Source of the DNA: Streptomyces bathyalis
GTDB taxonomy: Bacteria > Actinomycetota > Actinomycetes > Streptomycetales > Streptomycetaceae
Reading direction: 5' to 3'
Length of the DNA stretch: 64,000 nt
NCBI RefSeq assembly: GCF_015910445.1
Contig: NZ_CP048882.1
Coordinates: forward strand, 7,127,501 to 7,191,500
Shown here: positions 50,551 to 59,219 of the stretch, piece after piece
Layout of the letters: each line of letters opens with the position of its first letter
Numbering within the stretch: the stretch's first letter is position 1
Notes under the pieces: model-generated
What the model was told of the DNA's origin: nothing
Databases searched by the model: none
What the model saw: the letters and a program-made list of their open reading frames with translations, nothing else
Program-made: the position numbers and the translations under genes

Positions 50551-51129
50551 GTGCCCAGGAGCGCACCCGAACCGAAGTACACGGTCCCCGGCATGTCCCA
50601 GCAGGAGGGCGGCGACGTCATCCGGCTGCTGACCATGCGTCTGCACGCTCTCAACGACCTCGCCCTGACGCTCAAGCACATCCACTGGAACGTCGTCGGC
50701 CCGCACTTCATCGCGGTGCACGAAATGCTGGATCCCCAGGTCGACTCCGTACGTAAGATGACCGACACGACGGCGGAGCGCATCTCCACCCTCGGCGGCT
50801 CGCCGCACGGCACCCCGGGTGCTCTCGTGGCCGAGCGGCAGTGGGAGGACTACGCCATCGGCCGTGCCGAAGCCATCGAACACCTCGGCGCTCTGGACCT
50901 CGTCTACACGGGGGTCATCGAGGACCACCGGGAGGCGGTGCGTGCCACCGAAGAGACCGACCTGATCACGCAGGACATGCTCATCGAGCAGCTGCGCGAC
51001 CTCGAACTCTTCCAGTGGTTCGTCCGCGCGCACCTGGAGAGCGCTGGCGGTGTGCTGAGCACATCGAGCGCCAGGTCCGAACGGGACGCCGCGAGCAAGG
51101 CCGGCAAGCAGGCCCGGAAGCAGCCCTGA
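50551..51129 (+). CDS. dps: Dps family ferritin-like protein
   Basis: A 192-residue DNA-protecting mini-ferritin that oxidises and stores iron and can condense DNA. Dps signature: HIHWNVVGPHFIAVHEMLDP, with ferroxidase residues His, His and Asp, and DTTAERISTLGGSPHG. Dodecamer-forming length; a lysine-rich C-terminal tail (SKAGKQARKQP) could bind DNA. GTG at 50551 follows GGGAGAGAGAGCC. Likely stress or stationary-phase induced by family analogy. Confidence 0.92.
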   Translation: MPRSAPEPKYTVPGMSQQEGGDVIRLLTMRLHALNDLALTLKHIHWNVVGPHFIAVHEMLDPQVDSVRKMTDTTAERISTLGGSPHGTPGALVAERQWEDYAIGRAEAIEHLGALDLVYTGVIEDHREAVRATEETDLITQDMLIEQLRDLELFQWFVRAHLESAGGVLSTSSARSERDAASKAGKQARKQP

Positions 51130-51175
51130 GCGGCTTTGCCGCCGCGAGGGAGCGATCAGAGGCAGGGGAGAGACG

Positions 51176-51622
51176 ATGGCCGGACAGTTCGAGGTGACCA
51201 CGGAGATCGATCGCCCCATCGAGGAGGTCTTCGCCTTCCTCGCCGACGGTGAGAACGACCCCAAGTTCAGCCCCAGGGTGCTTGAGATGGCCAAGGTGAC
51301 CGAGGGGCCGACCGGAGTCGGCACGGTCTACAGGAGCACGGTCAAGGACGCCGGGGTGCGCACCCGCCGGGAGTTCCGCATCACGGAGTTCGAGGTGCCC
51401 ACCAGGATCCGCTGGACGGAGACCTCGGAGAATCTCGTGACCGCGGAGGAGGGCGGCTACGACCTGGAGCGGTCCGGCGACTCCACCACGCGTGTGCGGC
51501 TCTTCAACTCGCTGACCGGTCACGGCGTCGGGAAGATGATCGCGGGCGTCGCCCTGAACGCCGCGCGCAAGGATGCGGACGACTTCGGCCGGCGCATCAA
51601 GCAGGCCGCCGAATCGGCCTGA
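51176..51622 (+). CDS. SRPBCC family protein (polyketide-cyclase/START-like fold)
   Basis: A 148-residue helix-grip protein. It begins FEVTTEIDRPIEEVFAFLAD and contains SPRVLEMAKVTEGPTGVGTV and FRITEFEVPTRIRWTE. It should bind a hydrophobic ligand in its cavity; function unknown. ATG follows GGCAGGGGAGAGACG. It lies 46 bp after dps on the same strand and could be co-transcribed. Confidence 0.82.
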   Translation: MAGQFEVTTEIDRPIEEVFAFLADGENDPKFSPRVLEMAKVTEGPTGVGTVYRSTVKDAGVRTRREFRITEFEVPTRIRWTETSENLVTAEEGGYDLERSGDSTTRVRLFNSLTGHGVGKMIAGVALNAARKDADDFGRRIKQAAESA

Positions 51623-51649
51623 ACAAGCCCCTGTCGCGAAAAAAAGAAG

Positions 51650-51704
51650 TGGACAGCCGCTGCCGCGCCCGGCTACTGTATCGATACAGACTTAATCGAT
51701 ACAG
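51650..51704 (+). promoter_or_regulatory. Promoter and LacI-type operators of the LacI gene
   Basis: TGGACA and TACTGT (18-bp spacing) form a plausible promoter. CTGTATCGATACAG (51676-51689) is a perfect 14-bp palindrome with the central CG typical of LacI operators, overlapping the -10. ATCGATACAG recurs at 51695-51704, 15 bp later. Autorepression is the likely function. Confidence 0.65.
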
Positions 51705-51707
51705 AAG

Positions 51708-52847
51708 ATGGGTGGGCGAGCGGTGGGGGCCAAGGACTCGCGCGGTAGGCGGGCGACGCTGCAGACCGTCGCGGACGAGGTCGGGGTGTCGCGTACGACC
51801 GTCTCCAACGCATACGGCCGCCCCGACCAGCTCAACAAGGACCTGCGCGAGCGGATCTTCGACGCCGCGCGGCGCCTGGGCTACTCCGGGCCCGACGCGA
51901 CGGCGCGTTCACTGCGGCGGGGGAGGGCAGGAGCGATCGGCCTGCTCTTCACCGAGACCCTCTCGTACGCCTTCGCCGACCCGTACTCCGTGGGCTTTCT
52001 GCGCGGAGTCGCCGAGGTCGCCGAAGCCTCCGGCACCGGCCTGCTCCTCATCCCCATGCCGCCCCGTGCCTACGGCCCGGCGGGCGACAAGGATGCTCCG
52101 GTGCCGCCCGGCAACGACGATCCGGAAACGGCCGTACGTAACGCGGTGGTCGACGGTTTCTGCCTCTACTGCGTCCCCGTGGGCCATCCCGCCAAGGCGC
52201 TGATCCGGGCACGGGGCCTGCCGATGGTGACCACCGACGAGAGGGACGATCCCTCGATCCCGTACGTCGGCATCGACGAACGGGCCTCGGCGCGGCTCGC
52301 CGCGGAGCACATCGTCCGGCTCGGTCACCGGCGGGTCGCGGTGATGGTCGATCAGGTCGTCGCGCCGGGCACCTCGGGCCCCGCGACCGTGGAGGAGCAA
52401 CTCGCCTCCGACTGCGGGGACTTGCAGGGCCGCCTCGGGGGCTACCGGGACGCGCTGGAGGAGGTGGGAGTCGACTGGCGGAGTGTCCGCGTCGTCGCCG
52501 CGGGCCGCAACTCCCGCTCCGCGGCGGCCTCCGCGGCCGCTCACTTCCTCGATGTCGCCGACCGGCCCACCGCCGTGCTTGCGATCGGTGACGTGCTCGC
52601 GCTCGGGGTGCTCGACGCCTGCGAGCAGCGGGGCCTCGTCGTGGGCCGGGACATCTCCGTCGCCGGGTTCGACGACGTCCCCGAGGCGGAGCGGGCCCGC
52701 CTGACCACCGTGCGCCAGCCCATGGGGGAGAAGGGACGCATCGCCGGCCGCCTGCTCCTCGAACCGCCGGAGGAGCAGAAGGTGCCCCGCATCAAGCTCC
52801 CCACCGAACTGGTCGTACGGGCCACCACCGGTCCCGCACCCCACTGA
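51708..52847 (+). CDS. LacI family transcriptional regulator
   Basis: A 379-residue repressor. The helix-turn-helix is TLQTVADEVGVSRTTVSNAYG, followed by the hinge GYSGPDATARSLRRG and a periplasmic-binding-like effector domain (VDGFCLYCVPVGHP, HIVRLGHRRVAVMVD, VAGFDDVPEAE). A spacer PPRAYGPAGDKDAPVPPGND is longer than usual. The start is ATG 51708 or GTG 51723. It has its own palindromic operator. Target genes are not obvious: a 69-codon gene and a terminator follow. Confidence 0.88.
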   Translation: MGGRAVGAKDSRGRRATLQTVADEVGVSRTTVSNAYGRPDQLNKDLRERIFDAARRLGYSGPDATARSLRRGRAGAIGLLFTETLSYAFADPYSVGFLRGVAEVAEASGTGLLLIPMPPRAYGPAGDKDAPVPPGNDDPETAVRNAVVDGFCLYCVPVGHPAKALIRARGLPMVTTDERDDPSIPYVGIDERASARLAAEHIVRLGHRRVAVMVDQVVAPGTSGPATVEEQLASDCGDLQGRLGGYRDALEEVGVDWRSVRVVAAGRNSRSAAASAAAHFLDVADRPTAVLAIGDVLALGVLDACEQRGLVVGRDISVAGFDDVPEAERARLTTVRQPMGEKGRIAGRLLLEPPEEQKVPRIKLPTELVVRATTGPAPH

Positions 52848-52990
52848 CCCGGCCGGCACAGATCGCCGTCAACTCCGATTCCCAGCCCACCACCGATTCC
52901 GGCCGATCCGGTCCTGCCGGCCTGTCCGGCCGCACTCACCTCACGGGCCGCACCGGCCCGTGCCGCACCGCTCATCAGTCAGGAGAGGAA

Positions 52991-53200
52991 ATGTTCCCGA
53001 TAGAAGGCCCCATCGTCGCGGACGCCACCAGGCACCTGGCCCACTCCGCGCTGCCCGACGCACCCGTCGTCCCGGACCCGGAGAAGCCGCCGAAGGTTCA
53101 CCGGTCGCGGCAGACGCTGGCCCGGACGCTGCGTACCCTCGCCGACCGTCTGGAGCCCCCGCGCTGCGTGGACCCGGCGTTCCAGCCGCGCACCCAGTGA
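52991..53200 (+). CDS. Small conserved-looking protein
   Basis: 69 residues without membrane helix or known domain (FPIEGPIVADATRHLAHSAL; RQTLARTLRTLADRLEPPRC). ATG follows TCAGGAGAGGAA, a strong ribosome site, and a strong terminator lies just after the stop, which together support a real gene. It may be co-transcribed with the LacI gene (143 bp upstream). No function is known. Confidence 0.55.
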   Translation: MFPIEGPIVADATRHLAHSALPDAPVVPDPEKPPKVHRSRQTLARTLRTLADRLEPPRCVDPAFQPRTQ

Positions 53201-53222
53201 GGGCGGGCAGGCGGGGGAAGCA

Positions 53223-53261
53223 GCAGGGCCGGACGGACCCCCGTGGTCCGTCCGGCCCTGC
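53223..53261. terminator. Bidirectional terminator
   Basis: A perfect 17-bp stem GCAGGGCCGGACGGACC/GGTCCGTCCGGCCCTGC with a 5-nt loop, between convergent genes. It closes the six-gene catabolic operon on the minus strand. Confidence 0.85.
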
Positions 53262-53300
53262 CCGATCGGCCTCGTCCTGCCGCCGGTTCCGCGTCGGCGT

Positions 53301-54926
53301 TCACGCCTCGTGGACGCACTCACCGCCCACGTAGGTCGCCCGTACAGGCACTGAGGCGATGCCGCCGGGGTCGATGGTGAGGATGTCCTCGCCCAGGACG
53401 GTGAAGTCGGCGAGCCAGCCCGGCTCCAGACGCCCCTTCACATGGCCGGTGCCTTCCGCCTCGGCCGACCCGAGCGTGAAGACCGCCAGCGCTTCCTCCG
53501 CGCTGATTCGCTGCGTCGCTCCGACCGGCACACCGTCGTCCATGCCCTCGCGGGTGACCATCGACTGGATTCCGAGCAGCGGCTGGTAGGGGCCGCACGG
53601 ATAGTCGGACGAACCCGCCACCGCGACACCGGCGTCCAGGAAGGAGCGGTGCGCGAACATCCGCTCGGCGCGGTCCGGGCCGTACCAGCGGTTGAGCGCA
53701 CCGCCGTGATAGGCCACGTAACCCGCGAACGGCACCGCGACCGCGCCCAGTTCACGCATCCGCTTCAGGATGCCCGCGTCGACGATGCTGCAGTGCTCGA
53801 TGCGGTGACGCAGTCCCGGTCGCGGCACCTCCCGCTGCGCCGCCTCGAAGGCGTCGAGGACGAGACGGATCGCGGCGTCCCCGTTCGCGTGCACACCGAT
53901 GCGGTTGCCGTCGCCGTGCACGGCGCGGACCTGGGAGAACAGTTCCTCGGTGGGCGTCGTCTGCAGTCCGTGGCCGTCCGAGTCCGCGTAGGGCTCGGCC
54001 AGCAGGCAGGTTCGCCCGCCGATCGCACCGTCCACGAACGCCTTCACGCCGACGAGCCGCAGCATGTCGTCGCCGAAGCCGCTGCCGACACCCAGCGCCT
54101 GCGCGGCGGCATAGTGATCGATCGAGAGCAACATGCCGACGCGCAGGGTCAGTTCGTCGCGTGCCCGTGCCTGCCGCAGCAGAGAGATGTCCTCGGGAGC
54201 GATCAGGGCGTCGCACACGGAGGTCAGTCCTGCCGCGTGCCACTGCCGCTGGGCGCGAGCCAGGCCGCGCAGCTTCTCCTGCGGTGAGCTGGCCGGCAGG
54301 GGTGAAGCGCCGCCGCGGGCCGTGGCGGGATAGACGACGTTCATCAGCGCCCGCTCGACGAGCCGCCCGTCGAGGCGTCCGTCCGCGTCCCGCCCGAAGT
54401 CGCCGCCGTCGGGAGGGGAGGAATCCTCATCGATGTGCAGGGCGCGCAGCGCCGCGGAGTTGGCGACTCCCCAGTGGCCCGCGACCTGCACGACGAGCAC
54501 GGGATGCCCGGGAGCCGCCCGGTCCAGGTCCCAGCGGGTGAGCGGGCCGGTCTTGGTGTCGTCGTAGCGGCTGCCGCGAATCCACTCCCCGGGCTCGGCG
54601 TGCGCCGCCTCGGCCCGTACCTGTCCCAGGAGGTCCTCGATGCTGGAGACGGCCCCGGCCGACAGGTCCAGATGCAGCAAGTCCTCGGCGGCGATGGCGA
54701 GATGGATGTGCGCGTCGTTGAGACCCGGCACGAGCGCCGCGTCGCCGAAGTCGACCTCCTCGGCGCCGGGGAAGCGCTCCCGCAGCTGCGATGCCGTGCC
54801 GGTGGCGGCGATCCGTCCGCCGGCGACGGCGATCGCCTCCGGTTCCGGGCCGCCGCGCGCCTGCTGGCTGAGGATGCGGGCGGCGCGGTAGATCACCGGG
54901 CGCAGTTCGTGGAGATTCTGGGTCAC
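53301..54926 (-). CDS. YtcJ-like metal-dependent amidohydrolase
   Basis: A 541-residue amidohydrolase-superfamily enzyme. Metal ligands are in the HxH motif of NDAHIHLAIAAE, with GVHANGDAAI and HRIEHCSIVD downstream, and SSDYPCGPYQPLLGIQ for the final Asp; the end EPGWLADFTVLGEDIL is the typical small beta domain. These enzymes hydrolyse amide, imide or ester bonds. GTG at 54926 overlaps the symporter stop as GTGA. It is the last gene of the operon. Confidence 0.87.
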   Translation of the reverse strand: MTQNLHELRPVIYRAARILSQQARGGPEPEAIAVAGGRIAATGTASQLRERFPGAEEVDFGDAALVPGLNDAHIHLAIAAEDLLHLDLSAGAVSSIEDLLGQVRAEAAHAEPGEWIRGSRYDDTKTGPLTRWDLDRAAPGHPVLVVQVAGHWGVANSAALRALHIDEDSSPPDGGDFGRDADGRLDGRLVERALMNVVYPATARGGASPLPASSPQEKLRGLARAQRQWHAAGLTSVCDALIAPEDISLLRQARARDELTLRVGMLLSIDHYAAAQALGVGSGFGDDMLRLVGVKAFVDGAIGGRTCLLAEPYADSDGHGLQTTPTEELFSQVRAVHGDGNRIGVHANGDAAIRLVLDAFEAAQREVPRPGLRHRIEHCSIVDAGILKRMRELGAVAVPFAGYVAYHGGALNRWYGPDRAERMFAHRSFLDAGVAVAGSSDYPCGPYQPLLGIQSMVTREGMDDGVPVGATQRISAEEALAVFTLGSAEAEGTGHVKGRLEPGWLADFTVLGEDILTIDPGGIASVPVRATYVGGECVHEA

Positions 54927-56449
54927 GGGGCCTCCCCGGCAGCGGGTGCGGGACTCGCCGCTCCTGCCCGCTCGGTTGGAGCGGGCGGTCCGCCGGTGGC
55001 GGGACGCAGCGCGGTGACGGCGCCGGTCACGGCGAGGTTCGCCGCCAGCGCGATGACGCCGCCGTTGATGCCGTTGAGTGGGTCGTTTCCGGTTGCCCAC
55101 AGCAGCGTCATCACCGTCAGCCCCACCAGCATTCCGGCGGCGGCCGCGGAGGCGGGCATGCGGCGCCAGTACAGCGCCAGCAGTACGGCGGGAACCAGTT
55201 GCGCCAGCCCCTCGTAGGACAGAACGGACAGCTGGACCAGGGTGTTGGGGAAGAACAGGCTCCCGGCCAGCGCCAGCAGCCCCGCCAGGAGGCACACCAG
55301 CTGGGAGAGCCGCTTGGTGCGCATGTCGTCGGCCGGTTCCGTTCCGCTGCGGCGGCCTCGCGGGTCGGCGCCGTTTCCGCCGCCCAGCAGGGTGCGGCCC
55401 CACAGCGTGCCGATGGCCAGCATGAACACGCTCATCGGCACGATCGCCGAGAGAGCGCCCGCCACACCGATCACCGCCACCAGCGGAGCCGGCAGAGCGT
55501 CGGTGACGAGTGAGAACAGAGCCAGGTCCGGGTTCTTGAGGTTCGGCACGACGAACAGTGCCGTCGCGCCGACCATCATCGGGATGAACAGCAGCAGTTG
55601 GTACCAGGGCAGCAGAACGGCGTTGCGCCGCAGGGCGTTCGGGGAGCTGGCACTCAGATAGCCGGCGACCGTCGTCGGGAAGATCGTGATGGTGACGGCG
55701 TTCAGCAGGAGGGTCGTGACGAACCACGTGCCGTCGAGGCCGCCCGACTCATGGCCGGGGAAGGTGAGCCACTCCGGCTTCTCCGTCACCATCCGGTGCA
55801 TCAAGTCGCCCAGTCCGTCGACGAAATGGACGGGCACGTACACGGCGAGGAAGACCACCACCGCGATCACCAGGACGTCCTTGAGGGCACTGACCCACGC
55901 CGAGCCGCGCAGACCGGACACCAGGATGAACACCTCGGCGACGACGAAGGAGATCACCGCGGCCACGCGCAGATCGATGCTCCCGTACGTCATGGCGTTG
56001 ACCACCACGCCCATGCCCTGAATCTGCACCTGGATGTAGGGGACGATGAAGACCGTGGCCACCACGGCGACGAGTATCCCCAATGGCCGGGAACGGAAGC
56101 GGTGTTCGGCCATGTCGGCGATCGAGATCAGCTGGTGCCGGCTCGCGTACGTCCACAGGGCGGGCCCCACCACGTACGCGACGGCGAAGCCCGTCGTCAG
56201 ATACGCCACCAGATACAGGATCGGAACACCCATGGAGAACGACCAGCCGGCCGTGCCCAGGAACGAGAAGCTGGTGTAGGTCTCACCGGCCATCAGCAGC
56301 CAGATGAACAGCACGCCCAGTCCCCGGCTGGAGACCGACCACTCCGCCAGGCCCTTGTCCCGGCCGCGCGCGCTGAGCAGGCCCACGGCGAGGGTCGCCA
56401 CCATCGCCAGCCCGAAGATCGTTGTCGCTATCGCGGCTGACGAACTCAT
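54923..56449 (-). CDS. Sodium:solute symporter (SSS family)
   Basis: A 508-residue transporter with about 13 hydrophobic helices. It has GETYTSFSFLGTAGWSFSMG, PYIQVQIQGMGVVVNAMTYG and FVVAEVFILVSGLRGSAWVSALKD, typical of the SSS fold. It probably imports a monocarboxylate or amide substrate for the operon. ATG at 56449 overlaps the stop of the DUF3311 gene (ATGA), and DUF3311 proteins regularly accompany SSS transporters. Confidence 0.9.
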   Translation of the reverse strand: MSSSAAIATTIFGLAMVATLAVGLLSARGRDKGLAEWSVSSRGLGVLFIWLLMAGETYTSFSFLGTAGWSFSMGVPILYLVAYLTTGFAVAYVVGPALWTYASRHQLISIADMAEHRFRSRPLGILVAVVATVFIVPYIQVQIQGMGVVVNAMTYGSIDLRVAAVISFVVAEVFILVSGLRGSAWVSALKDVLVIAVVVFLAVYVPVHFVDGLGDLMHRMVTEKPEWLTFPGHESGGLDGTWFVTTLLLNAVTITIFPTTVAGYLSASSPNALRRNAVLLPWYQLLLFIPMMVGATALFVVPNLKNPDLALFSLVTDALPAPLVAVIGVAGALSAIVPMSVFMLAIGTLWGRTLLGGGNGADPRGRRSGTEPADDMRTKRLSQLVCLLAGLLALAGSLFFPNTLVQLSVLSYEGLAQLVPAVLLALYWRRMPASAAAAGMLVGLTVMTLLWATGNDPLNGINGGVIALAANLAVTGAVTALRPATGGPPAPTERAGAASPAPAAGEAP

Positions 56450-56832
56450 GCCGCACCACCCGCCGTTCCGCGCAGTCCGCCGGCGGCGGGCCCGTCCCCG
56501 TCGGCGCCGTCGGCAACCGCGCCGGGAACGTCGTCCGCGGGTATGGGTTCCAGCGCGTCCGACCGGTACGCCGGATCGAGCCGGGCCGCGACCCAGATGA
56601 TCGGAGGGCTGACGACGGACGCCATGATGATCCACGCCAGCAGGAACGGAACCCCGAGGATGCGCGGCTCGATGCTGTTGGCCACGACGGGTGCCGCGCA
56701 GTACAGCACACCGGGCACCAGCAGCAGCCACAGCGAACGGCGGCGCCGGTTCGCCGCGGGCAGTGCACGGAAGGGCAGCCGGGCCGGCCGGCCCGCGCCC
56801 ACCTGCTCCGCGTCTGAGAGGCTGTCGGACAT
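56446..56832 (-). CDS. DUF3311 family small membrane protein, symporter partner
   Basis: 128 residues with two central membrane helices (SLWLLLVPGVLYCAAPVV; GVPFLLAWIIMASVVSPPII) and a hydrophilic proline/alanine-rich tail of about 40 residues. DUF3311 proteins are encoded next to SSS symporters, so an accessory subunit role is inferred. ATG follows AGAAGGAGAGAT; its stop overlaps the symporter start. Confidence 0.82.
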   Translation of the reverse strand: MSDSLSDAEQVGAGRPARLPFRALPAANRRRRSLWLLLVPGVLYCAAPVVANSIEPRILGVPFLLAWIIMASVVSPPIIWVAARLDPAYRSDALEPIPADDVPGAVADGADGDGPAAGGLRGTAGGAA

Positions 56833-56901
56833 ATCTCTCCTTCTGTGCGCTGCCTGTGCTGCTGTTCGCTCACTCGGGTCCCGGGCCGCCGCCGGAACCG
56901 G

Positions 56902-57702
56902 TCATACGGACGGTTCGTAGCGTCCGTCCACCGCTGTCCAGCCGCCGTCCACGGACAGCACGCTGCCGGTGACGAACGTCGAGGCATCGGAGACGAGATA
57001 CGTCACGGCACCCGCGATTTCCTCCGCGCCTGCCCAGCGTCCTAGGGCCGACGCCTGGGCGTAGGCGTCGTACCACTGGGGATCGGCGGCGATCTGGTCC
57101 GTCAGCGGGGTACGCACCACACCCGGCGCGACGGCGTTGAAGCGCACCCCGCGCGGTCCCCACTCCGCGGCAGCGGTACGCAGGAACTGCACCAGGCCCG
57201 CCTTCGAGGCCGCGTACACGCTCTGCCCCGCCTCGACCTGGAAGGCCCGCATCGATGTCAGGCCCACCACGCTGCCGCGGCCGCGCTCTGCCATCGCGGG
57301 TGCCACCGACTGCACGAGCGACAGATACGCGCGGAGGTTCAGCGCGACGACCCGCTCGAAGTCGGCGAGCGTGTAATCGGCGATCCTCTTGCGCACGTTG
57401 GCGCCGACGGTGACGACGAGTCCGTCCAGCACGCCCCACCCGGCCACGGCTTCCCGCACGGCGTCGTCGTCCAGCACATCGAGGAAATGCACGCTGACGG
57501 GGCCCGTGCGGGATCCGGGCGCGGGCGGCTCAGTGGCGGCCAGCCGCGCCGTCTCCTCCGCGCCCCGCACGTCCTTGTCGGCCACGAGCACCTCGGCGCC
57601 CTGCGCTGCCAGCGCCCGCACCGACTCCCTGCCGATGCCGCTGGCGCCGCCGACCACCGCCACCCGCCTGCCGTCGAGACGGAACAGGTCCGCATACCGC
57701 AC
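56902..57702 (-). CDS. SDR family oxidoreductase of the catabolic operon
   Basis: A 266-residue classical SDR. It has GGASGIG near 19, VTVGANVR in place of the usual NNAG, VVGLTSM (Ser position), YAASKAGLVQ (YxxxK), and APGVVRTPLTD. The altered NNAG suggests a distinct subgroup. It should oxidise or reduce an alcohol/ketone in the pathway. GTG at 57702 follows GGAGGCCAGG, 32 bp after the aldehyde dehydrogenase stop. Confidence 0.87.
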   Translation of the reverse strand: MRYADLFRLDGRRVAVVGGASGIGRESVRALAAQGAEVLVADKDVRGAEETARLAATEPPAPGSRTGPVSVHFLDVLDDDAVREAVAGWGVLDGLVVTVGANVRKRIADYTLADFERVVALNLRAYLSLVQSVAPAMAERGRGSVVGLTSMRAFQVEAGQSVYAASKAGLVQFLRTAAAEWGPRGVRFNAVAPGVVRTPLTDQIAADPQWYDAYAQASALGRWAGAEEIAGAVTYLVSDASTFVTGSVLSVDGGWTAVDGRYEPSV

Positions 57703-57734
57703 CCTGGCCTCCTCTGCCGTCCCGCGTGCGGCGG

Positions 57735-59219
57735 TCACCGGCGGAACACCGCCATCCGCGTCACCGTCATCTCCTCGATGGCGAACCGCGGCCCCTCGCG
57801 GCCCGTGCCGGAGTCCTTCACGCCGCCGTACGGTGCGATGTCGCAGCGGTAGCCGGGCACTTCGTTGATCACCACACCGCCGGCCTCCAGCTCCTCGACG
57901 GCATCGAAAGCCGAGCCCAGGTCCCGGGTGAAGACCGCCGCGTGCAGCCCGTAGCGGCTGGCGTTGACCGTCGCGTACGCGGCCTCCAGATCCGGCACGG
58001 CCCGCAGACAGATCACCGGGCCGAAGATCTCCTCGTCCCACGCGGGCTCGCCGTCGGGCACGCCGGTCAGCAGCGTCGGCGTGATGCACCGGCCGCTGCG
58101 CGTACCGCCGTGCACGACCCGTGCGCCCGCCGCGCGGGCACGCTTGATCCAGGAGCACACGCGCTCCGTGGCCGCCTCGTCGATGAGCGCGGAGACGCGC
58201 GTTTCCTCCTCGCGCGGATCACCGACGACGATGTGCGGCAGCCGCTCCGCGATCCTCCGCTCCAGCTCCCCGGCGACCTTCTCCACGGCGATCACCCGCT
58301 GCACGGAGATGCACGCCTGGCCCGAGGCGTAGAGACCGCCGCGCACGACGGCGTCGGCCGCCGCGTCGAGATCGGCGTCCGCGGCCACGACCAGCGCCGC
58401 GTTGGAGCCCAGCTCCAGAACGACCTTGCGCGGCGCCGCCTGGCGCGCGATGCGGTGCCCGATCCCGGCGGACCCGGTGAAGGAGACCGCGGCGACCTCC
58501 GGGTGCGTCGTGAGCGCCTCGCCCACCGCGGCGTCACCGGTGACCAGCTGCACCGCACCGGCCGGTGCGCCCGCGGCCACCAGCTGTTCCCGTACGAGAC
58601 GGACCAGCCACAGCGTGGCCAGCGGCGTCGCCGGAGCGGGCTTGACGATGACCGGACAGCCCGCCGCGAGCGCCGGGGCGATCTTGTGCGAGGCCAGCAT
58701 CATCGGGTAGTTGAACCCGGCGACGCCCACGACGACGCCGACGGGACGGCGCGTCCAGTACCCCGTCATGCCGTCTCCGGAGGGGAGCCCGTCCAGCGGA
58801 ACCGTCTCACCGTGCACATGGAAGACCTCGCCGGCCGCGGCCTCCCACGTGGCGATCGCCCGCACCACCTCGGTGCGGCAGTCCGCGCGGGGCTTGCCCG
58901 TCTCCAGTACGAGCAGGTCCTCCATGCCGCCGGCGACCTCCTCCAGCGCGGCGGCGACACCGGCGAGGACCTGCCTGCGCACCCGCGTCGGCATCTTGGC
59001 GATCCGCCTGCGCAGCCCCGCGGCATGCTCTGCCGCCCGCCGCGCGAGGGCCTCGTCGCCGACCGGGGCCGGAGCGACCTCGCTGCCGTCGTACGGGAAG
59101 CGCACCGGCTCGCTGAGGGCGGCCGGCACCCATTCCTCGCCGACGGGAAGCGAATCGGTCAGACCCTCCGGGAGCGAGACCACCGGCGCGGGAGGGCCCG
59201 GAGCGGGGGAGGCGTTCAC
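57735..59219 (-). CDS. Aldehyde dehydrogenase of the catabolic operon
   Basis: A 494-residue NAD(P)-dependent enzyme oxidising an aldehyde to an acid. General base Glu is in VLELGSNAALVVA, nucleophile Cys in ASGQACISVQRV, and the cofactor segment is VSFTGSAGIGHRIA. FNYPMMLASHKIAPALAAGC and FGPVICLRAV are typical. GTG at 59219 overlaps the M20 stop as GTGA, so the two are translated together. Confidence 0.92.
   Translation of the reverse strand: MNASPAPGPPAPVVSLPEGLTDSLPVGEEWVPAALSEPVRFPYDGSEVAPAPVGDEALARRAAEHAAGLRRRIAKMPTRVRRQVLAGVAAALEEVAGGMEDLLVLETGKPRADCRTEVVRAIATWEAAAGEVFHVHGETVPLDGLPSGDGMTGYWTRRPVGVVVGVAGFNYPMMLASHKIAPALAAGCPVIVKPAPATPLATLWLVRLVREQLVAAGAPAGAVQLVTGDAAVGEALTTHPEVAAVSFTGSAGIGHRIARQAAPRKVVLELGSNAALVVAADADLDAAADAVVRGGLYASGQACISVQRVIAVEKVAGELERRIAERLPHIVVGDPREEETRVSALIDEAATERVCSWIKRARAAGARVVHGGTRSGRCITPTLLTGVPDGEPAWDEEIFGPVICLRAVPDLEAAYATVNASRYGLHAAVFTRDLGSAFDAVEELEAGGVVINEVPGYRCDIAPYGGVKDSGTGREGPRFAIEEMTVTRMAVFRR

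Noticed and set aside
54927..55727. Extended N terminus of the amidohydrolase
   Set aside because: It overlaps the symporter gene; the amidohydrolase family start fits GTG 54926 with a GTGA overlap.
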